A stretch of 64,000 nucleotides of DNA from Bacteroidales bacterium (GCA_023664535.1 JAMPFJ010000011.1:1-64000), one strand, 5' to 3'; positions 16,937 through 26,405 are shown, counted from the first letter of the stretch. The notes: generated by a model not told the origin, from the sequence alone. Made by a program: numbers and translations.

Positions 16937-17638
16937 ATGGGAACACCGATGGTGAATGTGCAGGGCGTAAGCTTTGGCTATGGCAGGGAAAACGTTCTGA
17001 CGGATGTAAATTTTATCGTGGAAAAACAGGAATATGTAGGGATTATCGGTGCAAACGGCGCCGGAAAGAGTACGCTGATGAAACTGATTTTGGGAAAGCT
17101 TCATCCGGATAAGGGAGAAATTACCGTGGCAGCGCAGTCCGTGGGCTATGTACCGCAGGTGGGATTCCGGGAAGCCAGCCATTTTCCGGCAAATGTAGAA
17201 GAAATCGTGTTGACCGGACTTTGTCGGGAAATCGGAATGCTCCGGTTTCCGAAGAAGGAGCACCGGCAAAGGGTGGTGGAGACACTCCGGCTTGTGGGAA
17301 TGGAGGATTTTCGGAAACAGATGCTGTCGGAGCTTTCCGGCGGACAGCAGCAGAGGGTGCTGATTGCCAGGGCGCTGGTTCAGAATCCGGAGCTTCTGGT
17401 ATTGGACGAGCCCCTTACCGGAATTGATAAGGAGGCGGGAGAAGCGCTTTACCGGATTTTGGATAAGCTGAACCGGGAATTTGGGATGACGATTATTATG
17501 GTAACCCATAACATGGAGCAGGTTGCACGGTTTACCGACCGTTTTTATCATGTGAGCAACGGAAGCGTGCATCTGGACAAATCCGCCATTTTCTGTGACG
17601 AGGTACTGAAGGAGAATAAGGAGGATTCATCATGCTAG
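16937..17638 (+). CDS. Metal ABC transporter ATP-binding protein (ZnuC/MntB type)
   Basis: A 233-aa ATPase with Walker A GANGAGKST (~residue 37), a Q-loop in YVPQVGF, the signature LSGGQQQR, Walker B LLVLDEP and the switch His in VTHN. It energises import of a divalent metal, probably zinc or manganese, together with the membrane protein encoded next, whose start overlaps its end by 7 bases. The ZnuC/MntB assignment rests on the YVPQ-type Q-loop and the partner permease. No substrate-binding protein or metal regulator is nearby, so the binding protein must be encoded elsewhere. Confidence 0.88.
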   Translation: MGTPMVNVQGVSFGYGRENVLTDVNFIVEKQEYVGIIGANGAGKSTLMKLILGKLHPDKGEITVAAQSVGYVPQVGFREASHFPANVEEIVLTGLCREIGMLRFPKKEHRQRVVETLRLVGMEDFRKQMLSELSGGQQQRVLIARALVQNPELLVLDEPLTGIDKEAGEALYRILDKLNREFGMTIIMVTHNMEQVARFTDRFYHVSNGSVHLDKSAIFCDEVLKENKEDSSC

Positions 17639-18426
17639 ACATATTTCGGTATGCATTTATGCAGAAGGCATTTTTTGTGGGAATCCTTCTGGCAGTGATT
17701 GTTCCCCTGATTGGGGTAATTGTGGTGTTAAAACGGCTTTCCATGATGGGGGACGCGTTGTCCCATACCTCTCTGGCAGGTGTGGCGCTGGGACTGATTC
17801 TCGGCATTAACCCCATTGCGGGTGCAGTGGCGGTCTGCGTGGCAGCGGCGCTGGGGATTGAGGGAATCCGGAAATCCCTTCCCCGGTATGCGGAGATATC
17901 CATCTCGGTTATGATGTCCGCAGGAATAGGGCTTGCCAGTGTTTTATCCGGTTTTATTGATGACGGAGCCGCCTTTAACTCCTTTTTGTTCGGAAGCATT
18001 GTGGCGATTACCGATACGGAGGTTATTCTGGTTGTCGCCGTGACGATAGTGGTGGTGACGGCATTTTTACTGCTTTATAAAGAGCTGATGTTTATTACCT
18101 TTGACGAGGAGGGTGCGGAGCTTTCCGGTGTTCCAGTGAAAAAAATCAATTTTGCCATTACCCTGCTGACTGCGGTTACCGTGTCGGTTGCCGCCCGCAG
18201 CGTGGGGGCGCTGATGGTGTCGTCGCTGATGGTGCTTCCGGTTGCCTGTGCAATGCAGGTTGCGGACAGCTATAAAAAAACAGTGGTTTACTCGGTGCTC
18301 TTCGCCCTGTTCTTCACTGTCTGCGGTCTGTTTCTCTCGTATTATTTTAATTTGAAGCCCGGCGGAACCATTGTGCTTACCGGTGTGGTTGTCCTGCTTC
18401 CGTTACTGGCAGCGGGAAAAAAATAG
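17632..18426 (+). CDS. Metal ABC transporter permease (ZnuB/MntC type, ABC-3 family)
   Basis: This 264-aa polytopic membrane protein has about eight hydrophobic segments and ABC-3 permease blocks: MGDALSHTSLAGVALG near the first loops, the ATPase-contact region FDEEGAELSGVPVKKIN, and SVGALMVSSLMVLPVACAMQ. It forms the channel for the ATPase just upstream, with overlapping genes. The metal specificity (Zn or Mn) cannot be settled from sequence. Transcription ends facing the minus-strand TraX gene, only 9 bases away. Confidence 0.88.
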   Translation: MLDIFRYAFMQKAFFVGILLAVIVPLIGVIVVLKRLSMMGDALSHTSLAGVALGLILGINPIAGAVAVCVAAALGIEGIRKSLPRYAEISISVMMSAGIGLASVLSGFIDDGAAFNSFLFGSIVAITDTEVILVVAVTIVVVTAFLLLYKELMFITFDEEGAELSGVPVKKINFAITLLTAVTVSVAARSVGALMVSSLMVLPVACAMQVADSYKKTVVYSVLFALFFTVCGLFLSYYFNLKPGGTIVLTGVVVLLPLLAAGKK

Positions 18427-18435
18427 ATTCGGCGC

Positions 18436-19092
18436 TCAAAACAGCTGGGATATGCCGAAGAGGACAAGAAGGTGCAGCGGATAAAACCAGTAAAACACCA
18501 TTTTTAGCGAAAATCCCCGCTTGCCGTTATACAGGCTGATGGGGAGCATGGCAAGCAGCCCGTAGAGCTCCAGAGGATTGAAGAAGAGATATAAAATGCA
18601 GGCGCATAAAATAAAGCGGACTCCCGGTGTTTCCCTTGTCACGTAAAACATGCAGATTAAAAGAACGCCGCCGATGCCGTAGTCGCAATGGGAAAAATAG
18701 GCGGCAGCCCAGGTAAGGATTAGCGGAAGGACAAACACGCGGCGGTTGTTCATTTCCTCCAGACAGAAGATGGAAATCAGTCCCAATGCCAGGGTGATAA
18801 ATACATTCTGATGCTGCCAGTCGATTAGGGCGCCGCGAAAGGCGAGGTCGAAGGGAATCTCGGACAGCACGGCGAAAATACAGAGCCGCAGTAAATAGTC
18901 TATATGGCTTCTGGTGTGATGGAAGCCCTCTACCAGTAAAAAGCAGAACAGGGGAAAGGCAAGCCTTCCGATGGCGCGGAAGAGCTGCTCCTCCGGAAAA
19001 AAGATATAGCCGATATGGTCGATAAGCATAGAAATGATAGCAATCATTTTTATCGTAAAATTGTCAAGACATACAAACGACTTTCTGTCCAC
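18436..19092 (-). CDS. TraX family membrane protein
   Basis: A 218-aa polytopic membrane protein with the TraX opening (FTIKMIAIISMLIDHIGYIF) and internal GRLAFPLFCFLLVEGFHHTR, followed by SEIPFDLAFRG. TraX acetylates F-pilin in enterobacterial plasmids, but chromosomal TraX-like proteins are widespread in Firmicutes with no link to conjugation and are thought to be acyltransferases acting on envelope molecules. Nothing else conjugative is in this window. The gene is transcribed against the metal transporter genes. Confidence 0.85.
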   Translation of the reverse strand: MDRKSFVCLDNFTIKMIAIISMLIDHIGYIFFPEEQLFRAIGRLAFPLFCFLLVEGFHHTRSHIDYLLRLCIFAVLSEIPFDLAFRGALIDWQHQNVFITLALGLISIFCLEEMNNRRVFVLPLILTWAAAYFSHCDYGIGGVLLICMFYVTRETPGVRFILCACILYLFFNPLELYGLLAMLPISLYNGKRGFSLKMVFYWFYPLHLLVLFGISQLF

Positions 19093-19343
19093 GGGGATTA
19101 CCGCCTTTCCACAACACTTAATTTTCTAAAGTATAACAGACCATTCCCCGGAGTACAACATTTTCTTGTGATTTCCTATAATTTTACCTGTACTGTGTAT
19201 AATAAAGCGTATATAAGACCGGAGGTTCCGGAATTGATAAAATTGAGGTAGCATTTATCACGAAAAGTTGTTATAATATCAGTATTGTAAGACTTGATTA
19301 CATCATTATCTGATGGGTGGCGTGTTGGAAAGGAGATAAAATC

Positions 19344-20267
19344 ATGGCAAGGGACGAAAGATTTAAGACCGTATCCTTTGGGGGATACGATAAAGCGGCG
19401 GTAGACCAGTATCTGAACGAGATGAAAAAATCCCATCAGCAGGATATAGCGGATTTGAAGCAGACAATAAGCAAGCTGAGCGAGACGGTGAAGAGCCTGC
19501 AGCTGGTAAAGGACAGTATGAGCTCCGAGTCCAACCAGGCGATAGAGAATATGCAGAAATATAACGAATCCCTGCAAAAGGAATTGGAAAAGGCAAACCG
19601 GAAGCTTGCCGAGCAGGAGGAGAGCGCCAAGGGCTATTCGGACAAGCTGGAGATTATTTCCAAAACGCTGGTGGAGACCAACGAGCGTTGCGATGCCCTG
19701 TTGAAAGAGGCGGAGGAAAAGAGCCGGAAAATGATGGCGGATGCCGAGAATACAAGCAAGGACATGCTGATTCACGCAAAGGAAGAGAGCGACCAGCTGT
19801 TAAACAGTGCGAAAACCCAGAGCAGTTATATGATGCAGGAGGCGGAACGGAACAGCCGCAATCTGATGGAGGATTCCGAAAAGCAGAGCACCAACATTAT
19901 CCGCCGTGCGGAGGAGGAGCGGGACAATATCCGTATCCGCGCAGAGGAAGAGTACAAGCAGGCGGTGGCAAGGCGGAACGAGGAATGCCAGAAGCTGCTT
20001 GAGGACGCCGAGACGGAGAAGAAGAAAATGCTGTCTGAAGCGACGGAGCGCGTGACGATGATTAGGGGCTCCATGAAGCGGGAATGCGAGAATGTCAGCA
20101 ATTATATGGCAAGCCTGATGGAGTCGGTAGAGGGCGTGGTTAAGGCGTGCAACGAGACAAAGAGCATAACGGACAAAGCGTTTGGCGGACTGGAGCCGCC
20201 AAAGGAAAGACCGGCGCTTCCGGATGAAGACGCAGAAGAGATACCGCAGATTAAATTTCAGGGATAA
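19344..20267 (+). CDS. DivIVA-domain coiled-coil protein
   Basis: This 307-aa protein opens with the DivIVA/GpsB-type membrane-curvature segment (RFKTVSFGGYDKAAVDQYLNEM) and continues as an almost unbroken coiled coil to ~residue 255, with regular repeats such as DAENTSKDMLIHAKEES. The tail (ERPALPDEDAEEIPQIKFQG) is acidic and proline-rich. Such proteins mark curved membrane at poles and septa and recruit division or polar factors; here a role in division or polar flagellar placement is possible but not shown. The ATG is chosen for its AAGGAGAT ribosome binding site. The multi-PAS gene follows 21 bases after the stop, probably in the same operon. Confidence 0.85.
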   Translation: MARDERFKTVSFGGYDKAAVDQYLNEMKKSHQQDIADLKQTISKLSETVKSLQLVKDSMSSESNQAIENMQKYNESLQKELEKANRKLAEQEESAKGYSDKLEIISKTLVETNERCDALLKEAEEKSRKMMADAENTSKDMLIHAKEESDQLLNSAKTQSSYMMQEAERNSRNLMEDSEKQSTNIIRRAEEERDNIRIRAEEEYKQAVARRNEECQKLLEDAETEKKKMLSEATERVTMIRGSMKRECENVSNYMASLMESVEGVVKACNETKSITDKAFGGLEPPKERPALPDEDAEEIPQIKFQG

Positions 20268-20288
20268 TTTACCAGGCAGGAGTATTTT

Positions 20289-22787
20289 ATGAATACAAAA
20301 CGAATAGAAAGTTTCAAAGAATTTGCAAAGCATTTGGAATACCCGATGGTGGTTTTTGAAGCGGATTCGGGAAAGGTGCTGAACATCAACCATGAAGCGG
20401 AGGAAGTGCTGGGGGGAGCTGTGCAGTTTATCCATATTGAGCCGGCAAGAGCCCTGACCAAGCTGAATTTCTGGGAAATCCTTCACGGAAAGAAAAGCAT
20501 AATGTGGCATCGGATTCGGGTGACGGCTGACGGCAGGGAGCATCTGGTCTGCGGTCTGGTGAATGAGATGATGGAAGAGGAAAAGCTCATTTATACTTTG
20601 CTGTTTGAACCCCGTGCAGATTTGAATATCGGAAGCTTTACTCTGGAGCGGATTGTGAATCATGCCCATATCGTGGCAATTCATATGGGAAGAAACGAAG
20701 AGGGTTATCAGGTAGAATATATTTCGCGAAATATTAACCATTATGGCTATACAAGGGACCAGCTTTATGATAATCTTTTAGAAATCGGCGATATTATCTG
20801 TCCGGAGGATTTGGAGCGGGTGCAGGAAAGCATTGCCGATGCCGCTGATAAACGGATTCAGGAAAATGAGATAGAGTGCCGGATTGTCACGGAGGAGCGG
20901 GATTTAATACCGGTACGGCTGTTGATTCACTATATTTATAACACTGCGGGGAATCTGACGGATTTTGAAATTCTGCTGTTTGATTTGCGGGAGGAATTTC
21001 GCAGAAACAGTGAGAACGCCTATCTGAATAATGCAATCTCCAAGATGAAAAGTGTGGTTTTGGTTAAATCCTATCATGCCGGCAAGCGGGCGCTGAACTA
21101 TATTTCACCCAATGCGGGAATGGTGGGGATGAATGTTGATGCCCTGAAAAATGGGTATAAGCTGACGGAGGATTATATCCATCCGGAGGACAGGGACAGT
21201 GTCATTGATGCGATTTATCAGGCGGTGGCAACGGGTGTTACCGATTACGTACACACATACCGCATGGTCAGGGACGACGGCAAACAGATTTGGGTGGAAA
21301 ATGAAGTCAGCGTAACCCGGATATCCGACGGGGAGGCGGAGGTATCCTTTCTGCTTACCGATATCACGGAGCAGAAGGATATGGAAAAGGAGCTGGCTGC
21401 TGTTGCAGGAGAGGAGAAACAGCCGCCCCAGCCGAATAAGCCCAAAAATCTCAGTCTGATTACGATTGATGAAGAGGATAAGGAAATGCTGAAGCATTTC
21501 CAGCTGATGGCGGAGACGCTGAGCCAGAATGCGGATTATTACAGCGTGGTGCTGAGTGCGGAGGGAAGACAGCTGACTTCACCGGCAGGACCGGCAAATA
21601 ATATCGGGCAGTTTTATGATTTGTTTGAACGGCCGCAGCTAAAGGAACAGTTTTCCCAGCTCTCGGAGCGGGCGAAGGAGCAGCTGATTCCGCAGAGCGT
21701 ATCCTTTACCATGGGTAAAATGGAGGTACACATGGTTTTAGCGCCGCTGATGCTGGAAAATACCGTTACGGCGTACTGGGTATTGACCAGCTTTGCCAAA
21801 AACGGTGCGGAGATACTGGGAGAAGTGGCGGGCCAGCAGTGGCATCTCGCCAATTCCATTGCAAAGAGCTTTTATGCGGAGGAAGTGGTATTGAACGAGC
21901 GAAGGCTGCGTAAGCTCTCGGAAATACAGCTTCATAAGGAGCAGCAGGAGCGGCATGTAATACAGGATTTGATGGATTCGATGATTAGGGAGGGTGAAGC
22001 CGGACTGGGCGAAATGTGCCAGAAAGCCGGGATTTATCTGTCCGTTACCGATATCGGATTATATCTGGAGAATAAAGAAACGGGAAATGCGGAAAAATAT
22101 TTTGTGTGGAACCATGCGGGAGCGGAAACGCCGGGTGTTGATACGCTGGCAATGTCCGTCTCGGAATACAAGGTGTTAAAGGAATATCTTGGGCGTGAGC
22201 AGGCCCTGCTGGCGGGGAAGAAATCCCAGGAGCCGTTTTTGAAAGAGCTGATTAGGAAATCGGAAATGGAGTCCGTCATGATTTTAGGGATGAACTCAGT
22301 TTCCGGTACCAGGGGATATGTTGTTTTTGCCGATAGGGCAAAACCCCATATCTTTGAAAAAAAGGATGTGAACTTTGCTGCCTGCGTTACCCATATGTTT
22401 GAAAGCGTGGTATTGAGCAATCAAAAGGCCGTAAAGCCGGATATTACAAAAGAAGGGTTTCTGGAGGCTTATGACCATATCCGCGATGCGGTTTTCGTTA
22501 AGGACGACAAATCGGGAGAGATTATTTTTGCCAATAAGGCGATGGATAAGCTGTTTGGCTACAGTCTGGTGGGAATGCAGGCAAAGGATGTGGTCAATGA
22601 CCAGCTGGAGCAGTACCGGAATATGCAGGGAGTAAGAAAACGGTTTATCGCTAATAAAAAAGTGTCAAAATGGCAAAGCTATATGAAAGAACTGGATCAG
22701 ATTATGAATATTGTAGAGATTCAGATGGAGATGCTGTCGGGTGCGCAGTGCAGCCTGTTTATTCTGAAAAAGAATAAAAACAAATAA
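20289..22787 (+). CDS. Multi-PAS/GAF signalling protein without an output domain
   Basis: This 832-aa cytosolic protein has a first PAS-like domain (residues ~12-105), a second (~115-225, EYISRNINHYGYTRDQLYDN), a third with a typical PAC end (~240-370, FLLTDITEQKDMEKEL), a middle sensor-like region (~400-520, LSAEGRQLTSPAGP), a GAF-like region (~550-710) and a last PAS (~725-800, DAVFVKDDKSGEIIFANKAM). No histidine kinase, GGDEF, EAL, HD-GYP or DNA-binding region follows; it ends shortly after. It may be a scaffold that senses a ligand and acts through contacts, perhaps with the DivIVA protein encoded just before it. Domain borders are estimates. Confidence 0.75.
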   Translation: MNTKRIESFKEFAKHLEYPMVVFEADSGKVLNINHEAEEVLGGAVQFIHIEPARALTKLNFWEILHGKKSIMWHRIRVTADGREHLVCGLVNEMMEEEKLIYTLLFEPRADLNIGSFTLERIVNHAHIVAIHMGRNEEGYQVEYISRNINHYGYTRDQLYDNLLEIGDIICPEDLERVQESIADAADKRIQENEIECRIVTEERDLIPVRLLIHYIYNTAGNLTDFEILLFDLREEFRRNSENAYLNNAISKMKSVVLVKSYHAGKRALNYISPNAGMVGMNVDALKNGYKLTEDYIHPEDRDSVIDAIYQAVATGVTDYVHTYRMVRDDGKQIWVENEVSVTRISDGEAEVSFLLTDITEQKDMEKELAAVAGEEKQPPQPNKPKNLSLITIDEEDKEMLKHFQLMAETLSQNADYYSVVLSAEGRQLTSPAGPANNIGQFYDLFERPQLKEQFSQLSERAKEQLIPQSVSFTMGKMEVHMVLAPLMLENTVTAYWVLTSFAKNGAEILGEVAGQQWHLANSIAKSFYAEEVVLNERRLRKLSEIQLHKEQQERHVIQDLMDSMIREGEAGLGEMCQKAGIYLSVTDIGLYLENKETGNAEKYFVWNHAGAETPGVDTLAMSVSEYKVLKEYLGREQALLAGKKSQEPFLKELIRKSEMESVMILGMNSVSGTRGYVVFADRAKPHIFEKKDVNFAACVTHMFESVVLSNQKAVKPDITKEGFLEAYDHIRDAVFVKDDKSGEIIFANKAMDKLFGYSLVGMQAKDVVNDQLEQYRNMQGVRKRFIANKKVSKWQSYMKELDQIMNIVEIQMEMLSGAQCSLFILKKNKNK

Positions 22788-22802
22788 ATACCGCACCATT
22801 AT

Positions 22803-22829
22803 TAAGAATAATTCTATTTATGACGATAG
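22803..22829 (+). promoter_or_regulatory. Possible sigma-28-like promoter for mreB-flgF-flgG
   Basis: TAAG, 15 bases and GACGATAG (6 of 8 matches to GCCGATAA) lie 20 bases before the mreB-family start. Sigma-D control of flhO-flhP is known in Bacillus subtilis. The match here is moderate. Confidence 0.35.
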
Positions 22830-22850
22830 ATATAGGAAAGGGGCACGAAC

Positions 22851-23849
22851 ATGGCAGGTTCAGACATAGGAATTGACTTGGGTACAGCCAGTATCCTTGT
22901 GTATGTAAAAGGAAAAGGGGTTGTATTAAAGGAGCCATCTGTTGTGGCATTTGACCGCGATACAAACCGGATTAAGGCAATCGGGGAAGAAGCGAGGATG
23001 ATGCTTGGCAGAACGCCGGGGAATATAGTGGCGGTGAGACCGTTAAGGCAGGGTGTTATTTCGGATTACCGCATTACGGAGAAAATGTTAAAGTATTTTA
23101 TCCAGAAAGCGGTTGGCAAGAGCTTTTTCGGCAGGAGACCAAGAATTTCCGTCTGTGTGCCAAGTGGTGTCACTGAAGTAGAAAAAAAGGCAGTTGAGGA
23201 TGCGACATACCAGGCAGGCGCAAGGGACGTGTCGATTATCGAGGAGCCGGTTGCTGCGGCAATCGGGGCGGGAATTGATATTGCAAGACCCTGCGGGAAT
23301 ATGATTGTGGATATCGGCGGCGGTACTGCGGATATTGCGGTGATTTCCCTCGGAGGAACGGTGGTCAGCACCTCCATTAAAACTGCCGGAGATGATTTTG
23401 ACGAGGCGATTGTGCGGTTTATGCGCAAGAAGCACAATCTGTTAATCGGCGAACGCACGGCGGAGGAGATTAAGATACAGATTGGTACCTGTTACCGCCG
23501 TCCGGAGAATCTGACTCTGGATATTCGGGGTCGAAACCTTGTTACCGGACTTCCGAGAACGGTGACGGTAACCTCGGAGGAGACGGTCGAAGCCCTGGAG
23601 GAGGTTACGGAGCAGATTATTGAGGCGGTACATTCCGTTCTGGAAAAAACCCCGCCGGAGCTGGCAGCCGATATTGCAGACCGTGGAATTGTATTGACCG
23701 GAGGCGGGGCAATGCTGCATGGTCTGGAGGAATTGATAGAGGAAGAAACCGGTATTACCACAATGACGGCGGAGGACCCGATGACCTGCGTTGCCATTGG
23801 TACCGGCAAATATATAGAATTTCTAAGTGGAGCAATGGAAGAAGAATAA
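22851..23849 (+). CDS. mreB: MreB/Mbl family rod-shape protein
   Basis: A 332-aa actin homologue that forms membrane-bound filaments guiding peptidoglycan synthesis along the cell wall. Actin-fold motifs are clear: phosphate 1 GIDLGTASILVYVKG, phosphate 2 MIVDIGGGTADIAVISLGG, and the adenosine loop GIVLTGGGAMLHGLEELI. Placement directly before two flagellar rod genes matches Bacillus subtilis mbl-flhO-flhP, so this is more likely the Mbl paralogue than MreB of the mreBCD operon; the sequence alone does not decide. No mreC or mreD follows. Confidence 0.92.
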   Translation: MAGSDIGIDLGTASILVYVKGKGVVLKEPSVVAFDRDTNRIKAIGEEARMMLGRTPGNIVAVRPLRQGVISDYRITEKMLKYFIQKAVGKSFFGRRPRISVCVPSGVTEVEKKAVEDATYQAGARDVSIIEEPVAAAIGAGIDIARPCGNMIVDIGGGTADIAVISLGGTVVSTSIKTAGDDFDEAIVRFMRKKHNLLIGERTAEEIKIQIGTCYRRPENLTLDIRGRNLVTGLPRTVTVTSEETVEALEEVTEQIIEAVHSVLEKTPPELAADIADRGIVLTGGGAMLHGLEELIEEETGITTMTAEDPMTCVAIGTGKYIEFLSGAMEEE

Positions 23850-23861
23850 AGGAGTGACGAA

Positions 23862-24647
23862 ATGGTAAGAGGTCTTTACACAGCATGGACCGGCATGGTG
23901 AATGAGCAAAAACGCCTGGATGTAATTTCAAATAACATGGCAAATGCAGATACGATTGGATACAAGAAGCAGAATGTAACATCACAGTCCTTTGATGATG
24001 AGCTTACGCTTCGGATTCACAACAATAATGCATACAGCCCGTTAAATTACCGTATCGGTAATATGAATCTTGGCGTAAAGATAGGGGAAACCTATCATGA
24101 TTTGACTCAGGGAAGCCTGCGGGAAACGGGAAACACCTATGATTTAGCGCTTAGCGGGGACGGATTCTTTACCATTCAGACAACAAACAAGCAGGGAGTG
24201 ACCAGTGTCAAATATACAAGAGACGGTTCATTTACTGTAAACACGGAAGGTTATCTTGTTACCAAGGATGGGGATTATGTGTTGGATAGGAATGGCGGAC
24301 GGATTCGGATTCCGGGGGCGCAGACGGCCACGGAGGTTACCTTTGATGAACAGGGAAATATTTCGGTGGGCGGACGGCGGATTGCAGTTCTTGGCATAGC
24401 GGGCTTTGCAAACCCACAGGCTTTGCTTTTGTACGGCGAGAATATGTATGAGGCAACAGCGGCAGCGGGACTGCAGGCGGGAACGGCGGCGGTCCACCAG
24501 GGATATGTGGAGATGTCCAATACGAATGTCATTGAAGAGATGGTAGATATGATTACGATTACCAGAGCCTATGAAGCGGGTCAGAAGATGATTCAGACCG
24601 TTGACAATACACTGGATAATGCCGTAAATCAGATTGGAAGAGTATAA
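23862..24647 (+). CDS. flgF: Flagellar hook-basal body protein FlgF/FlhO
   Basis: This 261-aa rod/hook family protein shows the N-terminal signature LDVISNNMANADTIGYKKQ and a C-terminal helix VEMSNTNVIEEMVDMITITRAYEAGQKMI, both shared by rod proteins that are exported and assemble as coiled coils. It would form part of the distal rod. It starts 12 bases after the mreB-family gene with GGAGTGA upstream and is followed by a paralogue, as in the flhO-flhP pair of Bacillus. Confidence 0.92.
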   Translation: MVRGLYTAWTGMVNEQKRLDVISNNMANADTIGYKKQNVTSQSFDDELTLRIHNNNAYSPLNYRIGNMNLGVKIGETYHDLTQGSLRETGNTYDLALSGDGFFTIQTTNKQGVTSVKYTRDGSFTVNTEGYLVTKDGDYVLDRNGGRIRIPGAQTATEVTFDEQGNISVGGRRIAVLGIAGFANPQALLLYGENMYEATAAAGLQAGTAAVHQGYVEMSNTNVIEEMVDMITITRAYEAGQKMIQTVDNTLDNAVNQIGRV

Positions 24648-24687
24648 AATCATATAATATTGTTTTTAAGAAATGGAGGATATATCT

Positions 24688-25533
24688 ATGATGCGTTCAT
24701 TATGGTCTGCGGCATCCGGTATGATTGCCCAGCAGACAAATTTAGATACGATAGCAAATAACCTTTCTAACGTGAATACTGCGGGATATAAAAAGGATAC
24801 GGCGGAATTTAAGTCCCTGCTTTATCAGACGCTTCAGTCCACGTCCACAAATAACGTGGGAGAAAACAAGCCGGTTCCGGCGCAGGTTGGCCTGGGAACC
24901 AGAACCAGTTCCATTACAACGGTATTTACACAGGGTAACTTGCAGGCAACAGATAATAATACATACATGGCGATTGAGGGGAGCGGATTTTTTAAAGTGC
25001 GGGATACCGACGGGAATATCTGCTATACAAGAGACGGCAGCTTCTGTCTGCAGCCTACGGCGAACGGAGGCAGCATGCTTTGTACGTCCCAGGGATATCC
25101 GGTGCTGGACCAGAATAATAATCCCATTATCATTCCGGCAGGATATAAGACCGGTGAGATAACCGTGGATGCGGAAGGAAATATTTTTAAGACGGATATG
25201 CATGAGGATGTAACGCCGTTGACGGCGAGGAACGGTAGAAGAACCTATAACCAGCGGATTGGTCTGGTACAGTTTAACAATCCGTCAGGATTATACAGCG
25301 CAGGAGGAAATTTATATACCGAGACCGTTGCTTCCGGTGCGCCGTTGGAGGAATCCAGAACCCGGGGCATAAAGACCAGCTTAATCCATCAGAAGTATTT
25401 GGAGATGTCCAATGTACAGGTGGCGGACGAGATGGTAAATATGATTGTGGCACAGCGTGCTTATGAAATGAATTCCAAGGCAATACAGGCGTCCGATGAG
25501 ATGCTCCAGCAGGCAAATAATCTTCGTGGATAA
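24688..25533 (+). CDS. flgG: Flagellar distal rod protein FlgG/FlhP
   Basis: This 281-aa paralogue of the preceding protein begins MMRSLWSAASGMIAQQTNLDTIANNLSNVNTAGYKKDTAEFKSL and ends with VQVADEMVNMIVAQRAYEMNSKAIQASDEML, the canonical FlgG ends. The YKK-x3-FKSLLYQTL stretch is typical of FlgG. The start is placed at the ATG seven bases after GGAGGA; an ATG 15 bases earlier overlaps the ribosome binding site and is not used. It builds the distal rod of the basal body after flagellar export. Confidence 0.92.
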   Translation: MMRSLWSAASGMIAQQTNLDTIANNLSNVNTAGYKKDTAEFKSLLYQTLQSTSTNNVGENKPVPAQVGLGTRTSSITTVFTQGNLQATDNNTYMAIEGSGFFKVRDTDGNICYTRDGSFCLQPTANGGSMLCTSQGYPVLDQNNNPIIIPAGYKTGEITVDAEGNIFKTDMHEDVTPLTARNGRRTYNQRIGLVQFNNPSGLYSAGGNLYTETVASGAPLEESRTRGIKTSLIHQKYLEMSNVQVADEMVNMIVAQRAYEMNSKAIQASDEMLQQANNLRG

Positions 25534-25644
25534 TAGCTGCCGGATTGGGGTATGAAATATTTGGATTGTAAAAGAATAAAAAGAGACATTGACAACGGCA
25601 CATATTATGTGGTAAACATATAGTAGTGGAGTGAGGAGGTAAAG

Positions 25645-26004
25645 ATGGCAATTACGGGAATTGATTCAGGAAGTTATTATGGTGACTATAGCACGAAAGC
25701 ATCAGAGGCTTCGGCATCCGCTTTGGAATCCACGCTGGGAAAGGTGAATAACCAGTCTACGGAAGAAGAGTTGATGGCAGCCTGTAAGGAGTTTGAGGCG
25801 TATTTTCTTGAACAGATTTACAAGGGAATGGAAAAAACCATTATGAAAGCAGATGAAGATGAATCAGGGACAGCCGGTCTGTACAGGGAGTACTTTGGGG
25901 ATATGCAGATTCAGGCATATGCAAAAGCAGCAACCGAGCAGGGCGACGGAATTGGTCTTGCCAAGCAGCTCTATGAGCAGATGAAGCGTAACTACGGGTT
26001 ATAA
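25645..26004 (+). CDS. flgJ: Rod-binding protein, FlgJ N-terminal type
   Basis: A 119-aa protein corresponding to the rod-capping half of FlgJ. It has EELMAACKEFEAYFLEQIYKGMEKTIM and a C-terminal AGLYREYFGDMQIQAYAKAA block, ending with GLAKQLYEQMKRNY. The muramidase domain seen in proteobacterial FlgJ is absent, as is normal in Firmicutes. It follows flgG after ~110 bases, with an AGGAGG ribosome binding site, and completes the rod gene block. Confidence 0.9.
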   Translation: MAITGIDSGSYYGDYSTKASEASASALESTLGKVNNQSTEEELMAACKEFEAYFLEQIYKGMEKTIMKADEDESGTAGLYREYFGDMQIQAYAKAATEQGDGIGLAKQLYEQMKRNYGL

Positions 26005-26030
26005 TACAAAAAGGAAAGAGAGAGGACGCT

Positions 26031-26405
26031 ATGAAGATTGAAAAATTAACCGAGAGTGAAGAGTTAGTAATGAAGTCAATTTGGGATTGTCGGAAGGAGC
26101 CGGTATTATCCGATGTGGTTGACCGGGTTAACGGGTTTTATGGAAAAGATTGGAAGCCGCAGACGGTTTCTACGTTTCTTGCCAAGCTTGTCCGCAAGGA
26201 TTATCTGAAGCTGCAGAGAAACGGTAAGATTTATACCTATAAGATTTTGATTTCAGAGGAAGCTTACCGGCAGAAATTATACAAGCAGCACATCAGCTTC
26301 TGGAATCATAACGATATCGTAGAGTTTGTTACGGAAATGTATGATAACGGCGATTTAACAAAAGAAGATATAGAAGGAATAAAAGCAAAGATAGATGAAT
26401 TATAA
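26031..26405 (+). CDS. BlaI/MecI/CopY family transcriptional repressor
   Basis: This 124-aa winged-helix protein has the family opening LTESEELVMKSIWDCRKEPVLSDVVDRVNG, the recognition helix region WKPQTVSTFLAKLVRKDYLKLQRNGKIYTYKILISEEAYR, and a C-terminal dimerisation helix region. Relatives dimerise and repress resistance or stress operons until cleaved by a partner membrane protease. Its end overlaps the start of the M56 protease gene by 11 bases, so the pair forms a BlaI/BlaR1-type module. No clear TACA-N-TGTA operator was found just upstream. The inducing signal is unknown. Confidence 0.92.
   Translation: MKIEKLTESEELVMKSIWDCRKEPVLSDVVDRVNGFYGKDWKPQTVSTFLAKLVRKDYLKLQRNGKIYTYKILISEEAYRQKLYKQHISFWNHNDIVEFVTEMYDNGDLTKEDIEGIKAKIDEL

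Noticed and set aside
18436..19092. Conjugation gene (TraX)
   Set aside because: TraX-like proteins are common chromosomal membrane proteins; no relaxase, coupling protein or mating-pair genes are present.
19272..19277. Promoter for the DivIVA gene
   Set aside because: A TATAAT is present but no -35-like sequence lies at 16-18 bases upstream.
19800..20741. 313-aa minus-strand frame across the DivIVA and PAS genes
   Set aside because: Spans two real genes and their spacer in antisense; rich in His, Leu and Arg as shadow frames are here.
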